Source: Coix lacryma-jobi var. lacryma-jobi (Eukaryota > Streptophyta > Magnoliopsida > Poales > Poaceae). Taken from it: a stretch of 64,000 nucleotides of DNA. A model generated the notes under the pieces. That model was not told the origin of the DNA, made no database searches, and saw nothing but the letters and a program-made list of their open reading frames with translations. Positions 42,870-53,651 of this stretch are shown here, one piece after another. The stretch is from contig VDCT01000326.1 in assembly GCA_009763385.1 (NCBI GenBank), positions 1,674,001-1,738,000 of the forward strand, read 5' to 3'. The translations under genes and the position numbers were made by a program. Positions within the stretch are counted from its first letter, which is position 1. Each line of letters begins with the position of its first letter.

Positions 42870-42911
<42 letters not shown>

Positions 42912-43049
42912 TTCTTCTTCTTCCGTTGGCAAAGTGACCGTTGCGCTTGCATCTGCTTCTCCCACCCTCCCAGTCCCAGCTTCCATCGTCTTCTCCCCTT
43001 CCCCTTCCCCTTTTGAGGCGAAGGCAAGGCAACTCGGAGCCGTGCTCAG
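42207..43049. other. Intergenic region upstream of the OSCA gene, with a 39-base poly-C
   Basis: No gene is seen. It has AT-rich tracts on the left, an (AAAGGC)n repeat near 42808-42835, a run of 39 C at 42873-42911 followed by (TTC)n, and C/T-rich sequence that leads into the OSCA leader. Confidence 0.6.
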
Positions 43050-43099
43050 GTGGCCTGAGGAGATTCCGCTTCCGCTTCCGCCCACCGGACTCCTCCTGC

Positions 43100-43237
43100 A
43101 GCCTGTCCAAGGAACAAGGAACAGCAACAACAAGCCTAGCTAGCTGCAGATTGCAGCACACGCAAGGGAAGCAAGCAAGCAAGGAAGGCAATCCAGAGTA
43201 CATCCACGATCGATCCACCCCCGGCCACAAGGACAAG
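43100..43237 (+). other. Noncoding first exon of the OSCA gene (left border not seen)
   Basis: C/T- and AAGCAAGC-rich leader sequence ends GGACAAG|GTGAGACACC at 43237/43238, a strong donor. The matching acceptor, TACATGCAG, is at 44660, 16 bases before the start codon. The leader intron is about 1.4 kb. Confidence 0.55.
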
Positions 43238-44248
43238 GTGAGACACCGCTTACCTTCTTCTTCTTCCTCCTCTTTCCCCCCGCATCCGTCCGTTCCGCTT
43301 CGCAAATCCTATCAGCCCTTGCGGTACCCGGTATGCCCCCTTCAATTCCCCATTAGATCCATCCATCCATTCAATCAATCGTCACACATGCAATTCAATT
43401 CAATGGTGTTTCCTGCTTAGCTCCACTCCAAACTTGGTTTGGTCTTTCCATCGGATCAACTGATCAATCTATCCATCCACAGATCGCTCAACTGTATACA
43501 TATATAGATAGATATTGATACATAAAAGTTCCTAGTTTGCTCCGCTTCTCTAGTACTTCACCAGCCTGCTAACCTGCTCCCCTTCCCTGCCCATGAATCA
43601 TTATGGCGATGCATGCAAAGGCAGATGCAGATGCCTCCGATTCGCATCAAATCCGCCGCCCTCCTTTTCTCCCTCTCCACTTTTTACGAAACTTAGTCGT
43701 TAAGTCACGCCATTTTCTCCGGAGGAGGGGTTGGGGTTTGCTCAAAACTCTTTTTTTTTTTTGGCATTTCCATTCCATTCCATTCCAAAACGACGCGTTT
43801 GATAAATCACAATAGTACAAGCGTAGCTTAGTTTTTTTTTCTCCTTTCCCCTTCCTTTCTTTTCTATTCTATATTTATATACCACCAATTTACTGATTAT
43901 ACTTGTACATATATATGGAATAGAATATATAACAAGGGAGTACTAGTGCAGTATGTCGGCAAGGCAATGACAATATGGCAATGCCAAGCACATCTTCCCT
44001 TTTCTTGATGTCAATGACTACGACGCCTCCTCCCCATGCTTTGGGATGCACGGAGTATGGATGGCAGTAAAGCCGGCCACCAGCTTTCGAGACCATTCAC
44101 ATGCTTTGCTTTCTTCACTCCATCCATTCGGCAACACCACACGGCCTCTCACTTCTGTTATCTGTTCCTTTCCATGAGCTGTCCAGTCGCCACCCATCCT
44201 TTGATTGCTGTGCGTGTCACCTCCCTTCTCCCCTGTGGCACTCAACAT

Positions 44249-44424
44249 CGCCTGTCGTGGCATCCAGCACCATCTATTCATTTGATTATCCATAATGTTA
44301 CTAATGCATATCTTCATGTAATCGGGCAACTTATTTCGCCTGTCGTGGCATCCAGCACCATCTATTCATTTGATTATCCATAATGTTACTAATGCATATC
44401 TTCATGTAATCGGGCAACTTATTT
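44249..44424 (+). repeat. Tandem 88-bp duplication in the OSCA leader intron
   Basis: The segment from CGCCTGTCGTGGCATCCAGC to GGCAACTTATTT is present twice without visible change at 44249-44336 and 44337-44424. This looks like a young tandem duplication. Confidence 0.9.
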
Positions 44425-44676
44425 CGCTTGTCTAACTAATCCTGGGCATCTAAACAACCACAATTCATTTCTATGCAATTCAATTTTCTCTCACAAGCTC
44501 CCTTCCTCTGGGGGCCACCATGCATGCTTTTTATTCAAATGTGTGCAATTCAATTTTCTCTCAGAATCTTGCTTTGCTTCCTCTGGGGGGTCATCGTGTG
44601 TTTTTCGGCTCATATGGTTTGTGCCATCCTTACTCTGTACAGTTGTTTTTGTACATGCAGGAGTTAGAGGGCAACC

Positions 44677-45322
44677 ATGGCTTCGCTCAGTGACATAGGC
44701 GTTGCCGCAGGTTTAAACGTATTGACTGCCGTTGCATTCTTGCTCGCATTTGCATTCCTTCGGTTGCAGCCCATCAACGACAGGGTCTACTTCCCTAAAT
44801 GGTACCTCAGGGGAATGAGAGACAACCCAATCGTCTCTGGTGCAGCTGTGCAGAAGTTTGTCAACTTAGATGGGAGGTCCTACTTGAAGTTTTTAAACTG
44901 GATGCCAGCAGCTCTCAAGATGCCCCAGGATGAACTCATTAACCATGCAGGCCTTGATTCTGTGGTCTATCTACGGATATACATAACAGGGTATGTTGTA
45001 TGTCTTTTCTATGTTCTAGTTATACTCACTGGCGGAACCAGGGGCCATGCCCCCCCTCCCCCGGTACAGTGAAATTGTTTTAATACCCATGAAAAAATGT
45101 TCAAATGCATAGCAAAAAAAGTTATTATTTCACTCTTTTTTATGATAATACCTATAATATTGTGTTTTTTCATTACGAGTACTAAATATATATGTAAAAA
45201 CATTGAAAAGCTATTGAGACACACTCCTATATAGTTATCATAATTACGGGGCCCCCTGAGCAAAAGTTCTGGTTCTGCCACTGGCTATACTGTTATCTCC
45301 TGTTGTTCATGTTCATCTCTCA

Positions 45323-45358
<36 letters not shown>

Positions 45359-48300
45359 ATGCACGCGCACGCGTGCATAATAAATTAATGATTTAGTGCT
45401 AAGTTAGGTAAATTATACAGAACACATTGCTCACTCTTTTAATATCTTTGATCGCCGGTTTTCCTTGTCTTTCGATGTCTATGTACTAATAGAATTTTTT
45501 TACTAATAATCGCTGCAGGCTCAAGATATTTGTTCCAATTACAGTTCTGGCTTTTCTTGTTCTGGTCCCAGTAAATTGGACCAATGATACCCTAGGACAC
45601 ATCAACGTAGTCTACAGTCCTATCGACAAACTTTCAATATCTAATGTACCAAATGGGTCAAAGAGGTGAGCAACAGATCATAAACTAACTGTTTCCAACT
45701 CTATAGTCATACTCTCTACTTTTCTAGGCTTTATACCTAGCTTAAAAGGCAGAGGCGTGGCCGCACATTTTGGGCCTCTAGCTTAAAAGTCACTCTTCAT
45801 GTTCTGTTCAGGTTTATGGCTCACTTGAGCATGGCTTATGCCATCACATTTTGGACCTGCTATGTACTGTTGAAGGAGTATGAAATTATTTCGAAAATGA
45901 GGTTGCGCTTTCTAGCTTCAGAGAAACGCCGACCAGACCAATTCACAGTATGTTTTTTTAACTCTGCTACTCTGTTCCTGTTTGTTAGAGCAGGTTTGAA
46001 TCCATATGGTGTTGCATATCAGTATATCACATTGAATAGTTGAACAAGTAGAGATGCTCTGGTATAAAATTGCAATCGATAATTTAACAGCGCTTTAATT
46101 TTTTGCATTCTCAGAGTTTATGTCGTCATGTAACAAACTGAATTTGTGTTCAGATCCATTACTACTTGTATGGGGTGTACAAATAAGTAGGAGGAACTTG
46201 TGCGAATGTTTCTTCCGTGTTCCAGATAAATTGTACTCTGAGTCCTGTGGCTGCAAATCCAACCCATGTTTCTTTATTTTCCTTTTCTGGAAGTCAAAAT
46301 ATCTTTGTACCAGAACTATTTTTACAGAGTTGTCATGATAAGTTGGTATGCCTCTGAGTTTGTTAATTCAAGTTACTAATTTGCCAATGTGTTTTAGGTC
46401 CTTGTGCGGAATATACCACCAGATCCTGATGAATCAATCAGTGAGCTTGTGGAACATTTCTTCCTTGTCAATCATCCTGATCATTATCTAAGACATCAGG
46501 TACTTCTACTAAACTGTGGATGACTTATTCAGATGGTTAATCCTCTCTGCATTGCTACGGCTTTGCTCTTTATAATTTCTTTTCATCCTATTATCAACGT
46601 GCTTAGTGGCCTGTGGTTAGCATAACGCAAATACAGTTGCTCTTTATTAGAAATTATCTTTTTTGGCAAGTAATGAGTGATTTTAAAAATAACTATTTTA
46701 TTAGCATAATTTTAATGTAGTTGCTTTTATAACTCTTGCAAATAACGAGTGATTTTAAAAAATAACTCTTGTTTCTGCAGATTATGAATGATCTGGATAG
46801 GAAATGGTTAACATAAATAAGATGGTGTAGAATCTTTGCGATTGAGTAGATCAGATTTAGGTTGGCATATGCATTATACCATTTTTCTTTGGTACTTTCA
46901 CATTTCACACGTCTTCTTTTCGTCCAGAGTAGTAGACTCTTCTCGGAATTAACATTGTTCTACAATAGGGATGGAAAATAAATGTTCCTTGTTGCTATTT
47001 AGGTGGTTTACAACGCAAATAAACTTTCTGATCTGGTTGAAACGAAGAAGAAGATGCAAAACTGGCTCGATTATTACCGACTAAAGTATGAGCGAAATCC
47101 ATCAGAGAGGCCCACCACAAAGGTTTGTCAGCAAGAATAATTAGATAGCTATTTTATTTTTTGATGTAGATTTTGGTTTGTGCATCTGTAAACTGGAATA
47201 CTGTATCAGTATATTTAATATTAATTTCTTGTGCTTTCCCTGAGCTTTGTTGCAGACTGGCTTTCTTGGATGTTTTGGTTCCAAGGTGGATGCTATAGAC
47301 TATTACAAATCAGAGATCGAGAAAATCGGAAAAGAAGTAAGTTGTAGCTTCTGTACAACTAGATTGTTAGCTCTCGCATACTTTACATATTGCTTATTCT
47401 GATATCACTGAATGCTGATATCCTGTTTCCAAAATTCATTAGTGTTTGCTTACAGTTAACAGCAATAACTTTAAATTAATGCTTTGCAATACACAGGAAG
47501 CTGAAGAGCGTAAAAAGGTCATGAAGGATCCAAAATCAGTTGTGCCAGCAGCCTTTGTTTCGTTTCGCTCACGATGGGGTGCAGCAGTCTGTGCTCAGAC
47601 CCAACAAACCAGCAATCCAACAGTCTGGTTGACAGAATGGGCTCCAGAACCTCGTGATGTTTATTGGAATAATCTGTCCATCCCATTTGTATCCCTTACA
47701 ATTAGGAGGTTGATAATTGCTGTGGCATTCTTCTTCCTCAACTTCTTTTACGTCGTCCCAATAACATTCGTACAGTCTCTTGCAAACCTTGAAGGAATAG
47801 AGAAGGCACTTCCATTTCTAAAACCCTTGATTGAATTGTAAGTCTACATCCATATGTTGATAATTTATGGCTTTATGCCATTTCCTTAACCTTTTCAGTA
47901 TAGCTTATGTTAGTATTTTGCATGTTATTTTGATGACATGCCCTGATTTCTGCTTGTCAACTATTGTGCAGGCCATTCATTAAATCATTCATCCAAGGGT
48001 TTCTTCCTGGCATTGCTTTGAAGATCTTCCTTATAGTGCTTCCAACTATACTGATGTTCATGTCTAAATTTGAAGGACTGATATCACAGTCATCTCTGGA
48101 GAGGCGATCTGCATCAAAGTATTATATATTCTTGTTCTTCAATGTGTTTTTGGGGAGTGTAATTGCAGGATCTGCTCTGGAGCAGCTTAAGACCTACCTC
48201 CATACGTCAGCAAATGAGTATGTCCTGTGCACCTGATCTATTGACATTATCCCTGTACTGTATAAGATAAGATGTGATAGCACGGCATGGATACTGAATG

Positions 48301-49620
48301 CTCTGTTGGCCGAATTGAGTCATGTTTTTTTTTCATGTATATATATTGTGCGTTAGGTTTGTATGGGTGATATAATTTCGCTCTGATGGTTAATTAATCC
48401 TTGGGACAGATAGAAAACATAGTTCTTCTCATGTACATATATATTAGTCGTTCTTTCACAGGTATAACAAACGGTAGAACCATTAGTAGCGCTGCCCTCT
48501 AGTAGTAAAAGAATTCAAAGCAATTATATGTTTCTGATAATTTATTCCTTGCATTCTCTTAATGAATTTATAAAGGCAGTCGTGTCTAAATTGCTTGTTT
48601 CTGCAGCATACCAAGGATCATTGGTGACTCCATTCCAATGAAGGCGACTTTTTTCATAACATATGTAATGGTTGATGGTTGGACTGGAATTGCTGGTGAA
48701 ATATTGAGACTGAAGCCGCTGATATTCTTCCACCTGAAGAACTTTTTCTTGGTCAAAACTGAAAAGGACAGAGAAGAGGCAATGGATCCTGGCAGTATCT
48801 GCTTTGACTCGACTGAACCTAGAATACAGCTATACTTCTTGCTTGGCCTTGTTTATGCTGCGGTGACGCCGTTCTTGCTTCCTTTCATATTGGTGTTCTT
48901 TGGGTTTGCATATGTTGTCTTCCGCCACCAGGTACGGAGCCCTCTCTTGAGAGTTTACACCCACTGGGGGTATTCAAATGGTTTTGAATAAGTTGCTTGA
49001 CTGATTTGAGTCTTGTCTGCCTGTGTTACTAGATAATCAATGTGTACAATCAGCAATATGAGAGCGCCGCACAGTTCTGGCCTAGTGTTCATGGACGCAT
49101 AATCACGGCGTTGATCGTATCGCAACTGCTGCTCCTGGGACTGATGAGCACAAACGACTTCGAGCAGTCAACGCCTGTGCTCCTTGTTCTTCCGGTGCTC
49201 ACCTTTTGGTTTTACAAGTACTGCAAGAACCGGTTTGAGCCGGCGTTCGTGAGGAACCCGCTGCAGGTACCGTACTTGGCTGATGGTGGTACTGCTACTA
49301 TGTTGTCTGCGATGCGAGTTGCTGAACATTATATAATATAATGAAATGGCGCGCAGGAGGCGATGAAGAAGGACACCCTGGAACGCGCCCGGGAGCCCAA
49401 CTTTGATCTGAAGGCGTACCTGGCCAACTCGTACCTGCACCCGGTGTTCAAGGGGGACGACGGCGACGACAGGTACTCGGTGGTGGACGACGACGGGTGG
49501 ATGGAGGAGGAGGTGATGGTGCCGACGAAGCGGCATTCGAGGAGGACGACGCCAGCGCAGAGCAAGCATGAAGGATCGGACTCGCTCTCTGTGCCCGAGA
49601 GTGGTCTAGTACAGCGATAG
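44677..49620 (+). CDS. OSCA/CSC1-like hyperosmolality-gated cation channel (769 aa, 11 coding exons)
   Basis: Exons: 44677-44990, 45519-45665, 45812-45947, 46398-46499, 47003-47122, 47256-47336, 47497-47837, 47972-48217, 48607-48931, 49033-49266 and 49357-49620, summing to 2310 nt. All introns are GT-AG. The protein begins with the N-terminal membrane segment of the family (SDIGVAAGLNVLTAVAFLLAF) and RVYFPKWYL. A soluble domain follows (VLVRNIPPDPDESISELVEHFF). The pore-region helices follow (IPFVSLTIRRLIIAVAFFFLNF, FIQGFLPGIALKIFL, FFNVFLGSVIAGSAL). A hydrophilic tail ends it. The length matches the family. These proteins form mechanosensitive Ca2+-permeable dimers at the plasma membrane. 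It is intact and closest to the OSCA1 type by eye; the subtype is not assigned. Confidence 0.95.
45027..45283. mobile_element. hAT-like MITE in OSCA coding intron 1 (257 bp)
   Basis: Terminal inverted repeats are CACTGGCGGAACCAG on the left and CTGGTTCTGCCACTG on the right, 13 of 15 matching. They are flanked by GTTATACT (45019-45026) and GCTATACT (45284-45291), an 8-bp target duplication with one change. The inside is AT-rich and noncoding, so it is non-autonomous. Confidence 0.82.
45325..45356. repeat. (CA)n microsatellite in OSCA coding intron 1
   Basis: About 16 CA units shortly after the MITE. Confidence 0.9.
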
Positions 49621-50056
49621 CAGCCTGTAGTAGTAGTAGAGTAGGTAGCCGCCTGGCCAGAACAGAATGGCTGGAAATGGAAACCGGAGGGGAGATCCAT
49701 TGCTTTGCTTTGGGTGGGATACATATTGTTGGTTCATTTATTTGCAACCGATCCCATCGAACAGAATTCAAGAGAGCAGCTGAGGGGGAGAGAATGCATG
49801 TTTACCTGTAGCTTGGACAGAGAATCTGAGTGCAACAGTTTACATTATCTGATGAATGTGTTAGCATCCATTTCTGGAGTTGTACATTACATACGTACAC
49901 CACCTATATTTAGCTTGTCTGCTCTCCTATACCATGCATAATGCATTCTGGTAATCGGACAACACCCAAGAAAAAAAAGAAGAAAGAATGCTCTAAATCA
50001 AGACAAAATTCTCGACGACGTATCAGTCAGTCAGTCAGTGAGTACTGATGGATCGA
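49621..50056. other. OSCA 3' flank and spacer to the DVL gene
   Basis: No ORF. It should contain the 3' UTR of OSCA (+) and that of the DVL gene (-), whose transcripts converge here. Confidence 0.5.
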
Positions 50057-50236
50057 TCAGTCATGCCACCTGAGCAGCATCACGACGCATCTCATGGCGA
50101 TGTACACCTTGGACCTCTGCTCCTTGAGAGATCTGCCGAACCCTCCAGCTCCGGCGGCTGATCGGCTCCTCCCAGCCTTCATCTTCATCCTCAGGGTTCC
50201 TTCCTTCCTTGGCCTGCTTGTGCGACACAGAAGCAT
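50057..50236 (-). CDS. DEVIL/ROTUNDIFOLIA-like (DVL/RTFL) small polypeptide, 59 aa
   Basis: A short minus-strand ORF starts at 50236 and stops with TGA at 50057-50059. Its C-terminal end SLKEQRSKVYIAMRCVVMLL, then RWHD and stop, matches the conserved RTF domain of the DVL/RTFL family, which ends a basic, variable N-terminal part (KMKAGRSRSAAGAGG). These plant peptides sit at the plasma membrane and limit cell proliferation along organ axes when overexpressed. Length is typical. An inner ATG at codon 17 could also serve as the start. A TATA box lies about 107 bp upstream. No intron is needed. Confidence 0.88.
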   Translation of the reverse strand: MLLCRTSRPRKEGTLRMKMKAGRSRSAAGAGGFGRSLKEQRSKVYIAMRCVVMLLRWHD

Positions 50237-50342
50237 GCAGCAATGGCAGAACAGGCAGGATTAATTGCTGTGATCGATGATATGGTTAGAGAGAGAGAGA
50301 GAGAGTGGCTTGCTGCAGCTCATAGCTTCCCATGCTGGCCTC

Positions 50343-50349
50343 TTATATA
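50343..50349 (-). promoter_or_regulatory. TATA box of the DVL gene
   Basis: The minus strand reads CTATATAAGA here, about 107 bp upstream of the ATG at 50236. A (GA)n tract at about 50288-50305 lies between the two. Confidence 0.6.
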
Positions 50350-53021
50350 GGTACTAGCTTAAGCAGACGCAGATCTCAGAGCTGCAGGACAGGAGTAGGT
50401 ATTATTAGTGAGTTAGTTGCATAATTGCAAGGTCTGGAGGAGCGTGAGCGTGATGGGCATCACTGGCAAGCCACGCCTGCATGCTGGCGCACCATCAGAC
50501 ATGGCAGTGAAAACTTGCGCTTCTTTATGTATTTTATTACTAATACTGCAACTGCAATGGCCTCCATGATCCGATTCCTCTTGTCGGCTGCGTGCCCTCA
50601 TGATCTACTACTACTATATATCCACATGATGGGTTTTGATTAATCATGTGTCATGTGGGATATATGTGAGGTAGTGCTAAGAAGTACTTGCTGGTAGCTG
50701 CCTCTAAGCAGCTTCCTCCATTCCACCAACGACTCGGATTAGATTACTGGTATATATGTAGCTGCTAATACAACAAGTAACCTTGCAGAGCAGTACAGCA
50801 AGAGATGCCTTTGTTTGCTCAATTTCAATAATCACCTGCCTACGCCGAATATATACTTGTGTTTGATGATCTGCTGCTCATCGATCGATCACCCGCGCGA
50901 CACGGCAGGTTGGAGGCACGCAGGCCTGTAAGTGCAGCAGCAGACAAAAGGACGGGAGCTAGGAATCAAGTATCACATGCAGGCAGGGTGAATAATGCAT
51001 GCAAACCAAACTTGTTTACAGGGCCGGGGGCAGAGAGCATCTTCATTGTATTCTATTCTATGTGTCGCGCCTGCATCTTCATGAGCGGCTTCGTTCCGAT
51101 CGATCGACTTGCATATATTTTATTGTCAGCAGAGAGAGAGATCGAGGGAGGTAACCTGTACCTGACATCTAGTCTAGCCTACTAACTGTGGGACGAATTG
51201 AATTGAAGGCGACCAATCCAAATAAATAATCAGTTAAGGCCGGTATGCATGAATTGGAACAGAAAGACTATGAACGAAACTGCAATTTTGCACAAACTGC
51301 AGAATGGCAGTAGGCGCTTGAGATGTTTTGAGAAGAAGAAGCTCAGATTTTGCATGTTCCCAACTAAGCTCAACAAGCTCGATCTGCATGCATGTGTCCT
51401 TACGTTTGCAGATGAAACTGATCGAGTAGCTGGAGCCAACTAACTGCATATAATCTTGTTCGATCGTCTACATACTCTATATATCTTGTCTTTATATCCT
51501 GTTCATCATCGATCAGGAACTCCGACTCTCTTGATCAGAATTCAGAATCAGATATGCGAGCCAGGAATGAACTCGATCGCCGAGGATGCAGTCTGATCTC
51601 GGTGCAGTACGTGCATGCTCGCAGATCGATTTTTCAGTTGTTCTTTATGCATGGCCGTCGTTTTCTTTTACCTTGCAGAAGGAATTGAAGGAAGAAAATG
51701 GAGAAACAAATTAAATGAAGAAACATTATTAGGCAATGCATGCATAAAATCCGGTTGTAAATTTGCATTGCTATGTTGGTAATTATTGATGCCTGGGGGC
51801 GGAGCGAGGTAGCTAGCTAGCTATATATAGGGGGTACCTGCTGTACAAATTAAAGATAGATACGTACGTACGTACAACTTTACAAGCAGGCCGGTAACCA
51901 AGAATCAACCAATGACAGATAGATATTGTTGACTGATTGACACTAGCTAGAGTTTCTGTAGAACTAATAATGCAGAAAAAAAAATTAAGAAACAGCACGT
52001 AAGGCGCCTGTAGTGTAGTGTAGGAATGAGCAACTTTACTTTGCATCATTCATCACCTGATGATCATCATATCCTGAGAACAATAATAATGCTGGGCCTG
52101 AGCCTGGGGTGGCTGGTGTAGACTGACGTACTAGTGCGGCATCAAGAAGAGCAGATCGAGAAGCCACAGCCAGGCTTCCCGGCCGATGCGGCGGCCGGCT
52201 TGCATTGCATTGCATAGCTAGCAAGCAAGCCGGCCATGGATGGGCAATGTGCAGGCTAACTAGCTGCTAGCTTTAATTTGTTGGCTTGGTAGCAGTAGCA
52301 GGTAAAAGCTAGCCTAGCGCTGCATGCAAAGCAAGGGATCGGCCGGATCGAATGGTAATGCTGCATTGCATTGCTGCCTGCTAGAGTGAGTGTATATTTG
52401 TATCTAGTTGATGACATATCGATGCAGACGTACGTACAACACATATATAATTAATTATTATTATATTATGCATGTGGAAGGAAGGAAGGAAGGAAGGAAG
52501 AGGCGGGAGAGGGAGAAGACGAGGGTCGATCGAGGGGAAAGCTAGCAGAAGCAGAAGCAGAAGCAGATGCTGATGCTCCCATTCCCATTCCCATTCCCAT
52601 CCCGTCGTCCGACACGGCGTGCATCCTGCAGGCTGCAGCATGGCCGACAAACAGATGCGGAGGCGGCGGCGGCCTGCCGGTTGCCGCCCCATGATGGATG
52701 GATGGATGAGTTCAGCGGTGGCCGCGGCCCACCGTTAAGCTTGTTCGCTTGTTTTATCACATCTTTTACTAATACGGAGGGAGTAGTATATATTAGCAAT
52801 AATTAGGGGGCCCTTGCCGTTGCGGCCTTGCTTCATTTCCTCCCATGTCATGACATTCGATCATCATTGCTCTCACCACACCACCACCGAGACGCCGCCG
52901 CGCCGGCCATATTTCCACCACCACCACGGCACCACATCACCCAAGCAACAGCAACGTACATACAGTACGTTAGATTACAAGGAAGAAATTGATAAGAGAC
53001 GAGACGACAGACAAGGGGCTG
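50350..53021. other. Long intergenic region with no intact gene seen
   Basis: AT-rich with GATCGATC, GCATGCATGC and TACGTACG palindromic words. Simple repeats include (GGAA)n at 52477-52500, (AGAAGC)n near 52545-52565 and (ATTCCC)n near 52575-52600. No conserved protein frame was found on either strand. Confidence 0.55.
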
Positions 53022-53176
53022 AGCTGCAACACGGCTGCCGCGTCCTCCGCAAGGGCTGCTCCGATCCGACGCCTGCACCATCATATCTTCCTCGCCAAGT
53101 TGTACGGCCGCGCGGGCCTCCTCAACTCAACCTCATCGCTGCCGCGCCCACCGACCAACTCCGCCCCGCCGTCTAT
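53022..53176 (+). pseudogene. LOB-domain (LBD, class II-like) gene fragment
   Basis: Three pieces of a LOB domain lie in the right order but in different frames. First is SCN and GCRVLRKGCSD (the CX2CX6CX3C zinc-finger start). Then comes IFLAKLYGRAGLLN (the GAS block). Last is LIAAAPTDQLRPAV. Small indels shift the frame between them. The expected stretch between the zinc finger and GAS block is missing, as is everything after AV. Class II LBD proteins are nuclear transcription factors. This copy cannot make one. It lies downstream of RPN13 on the opposite strand. Adjacent longer ORFs (52814-53764) are not coding. Confidence 0.68.
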
Positions 53177-53651
53177 GAATTAAGAAGAACATATGCATGC
53201 CGGTGCCGCTGCTCGTCAGACGAGCAACGACATGGTGGCGGCGGCGGCGGCGAACTCGTCCGACGACTGCAACCGCCACTCGGCGTCCCGATCGTCGATG
53301 GACAGGACACCGAGGAGGCCGCCTCTCACGTCAGCCAGGATCGCCAAGCAGAGGCACAGCAGCCCCCGGGCCGTCGATGGGCCTCGACCTCACAGCGCCC
53401 GTCGACAAGCCCGCCTCCGGTAAACGTCAGCAAAGAGGACAGACATGCAACCAAAACGAACAATCCAGCCTTCCAAGCTCGAATCCATGATCCACATCCA
53501 TCCAACCAGACCCCATCTGATCAGCTAACTGTTTGTTGCCTAGCACTACTACTCGCAGTAATAACGTCCAAAACTTCTAGAAACTTTACTTTCAGTGTAC
53601 CAAAATACCATGCGAACAACACAAGACTTGCTTGTCACCAACGCCCCCCTA
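53177..53651. other. GC-rich decayed sequence and RPN13 3' UTR
   Basis: A GC-rich stretch (to about 53415) follows the LBD fragment and may be its decayed C-terminal part; no motif confirms this. The rest is AT-rich and should be the 3' UTR of RPN13 on the minus strand. Confidence 0.4.

Noticed and set aside
42433..43305. Gly-rich minus-strand ORFs around the poly-C tract
   Set aside because: They read through the homopolymer as poly-Gly and have no domain. The region is promoter and leader DNA.
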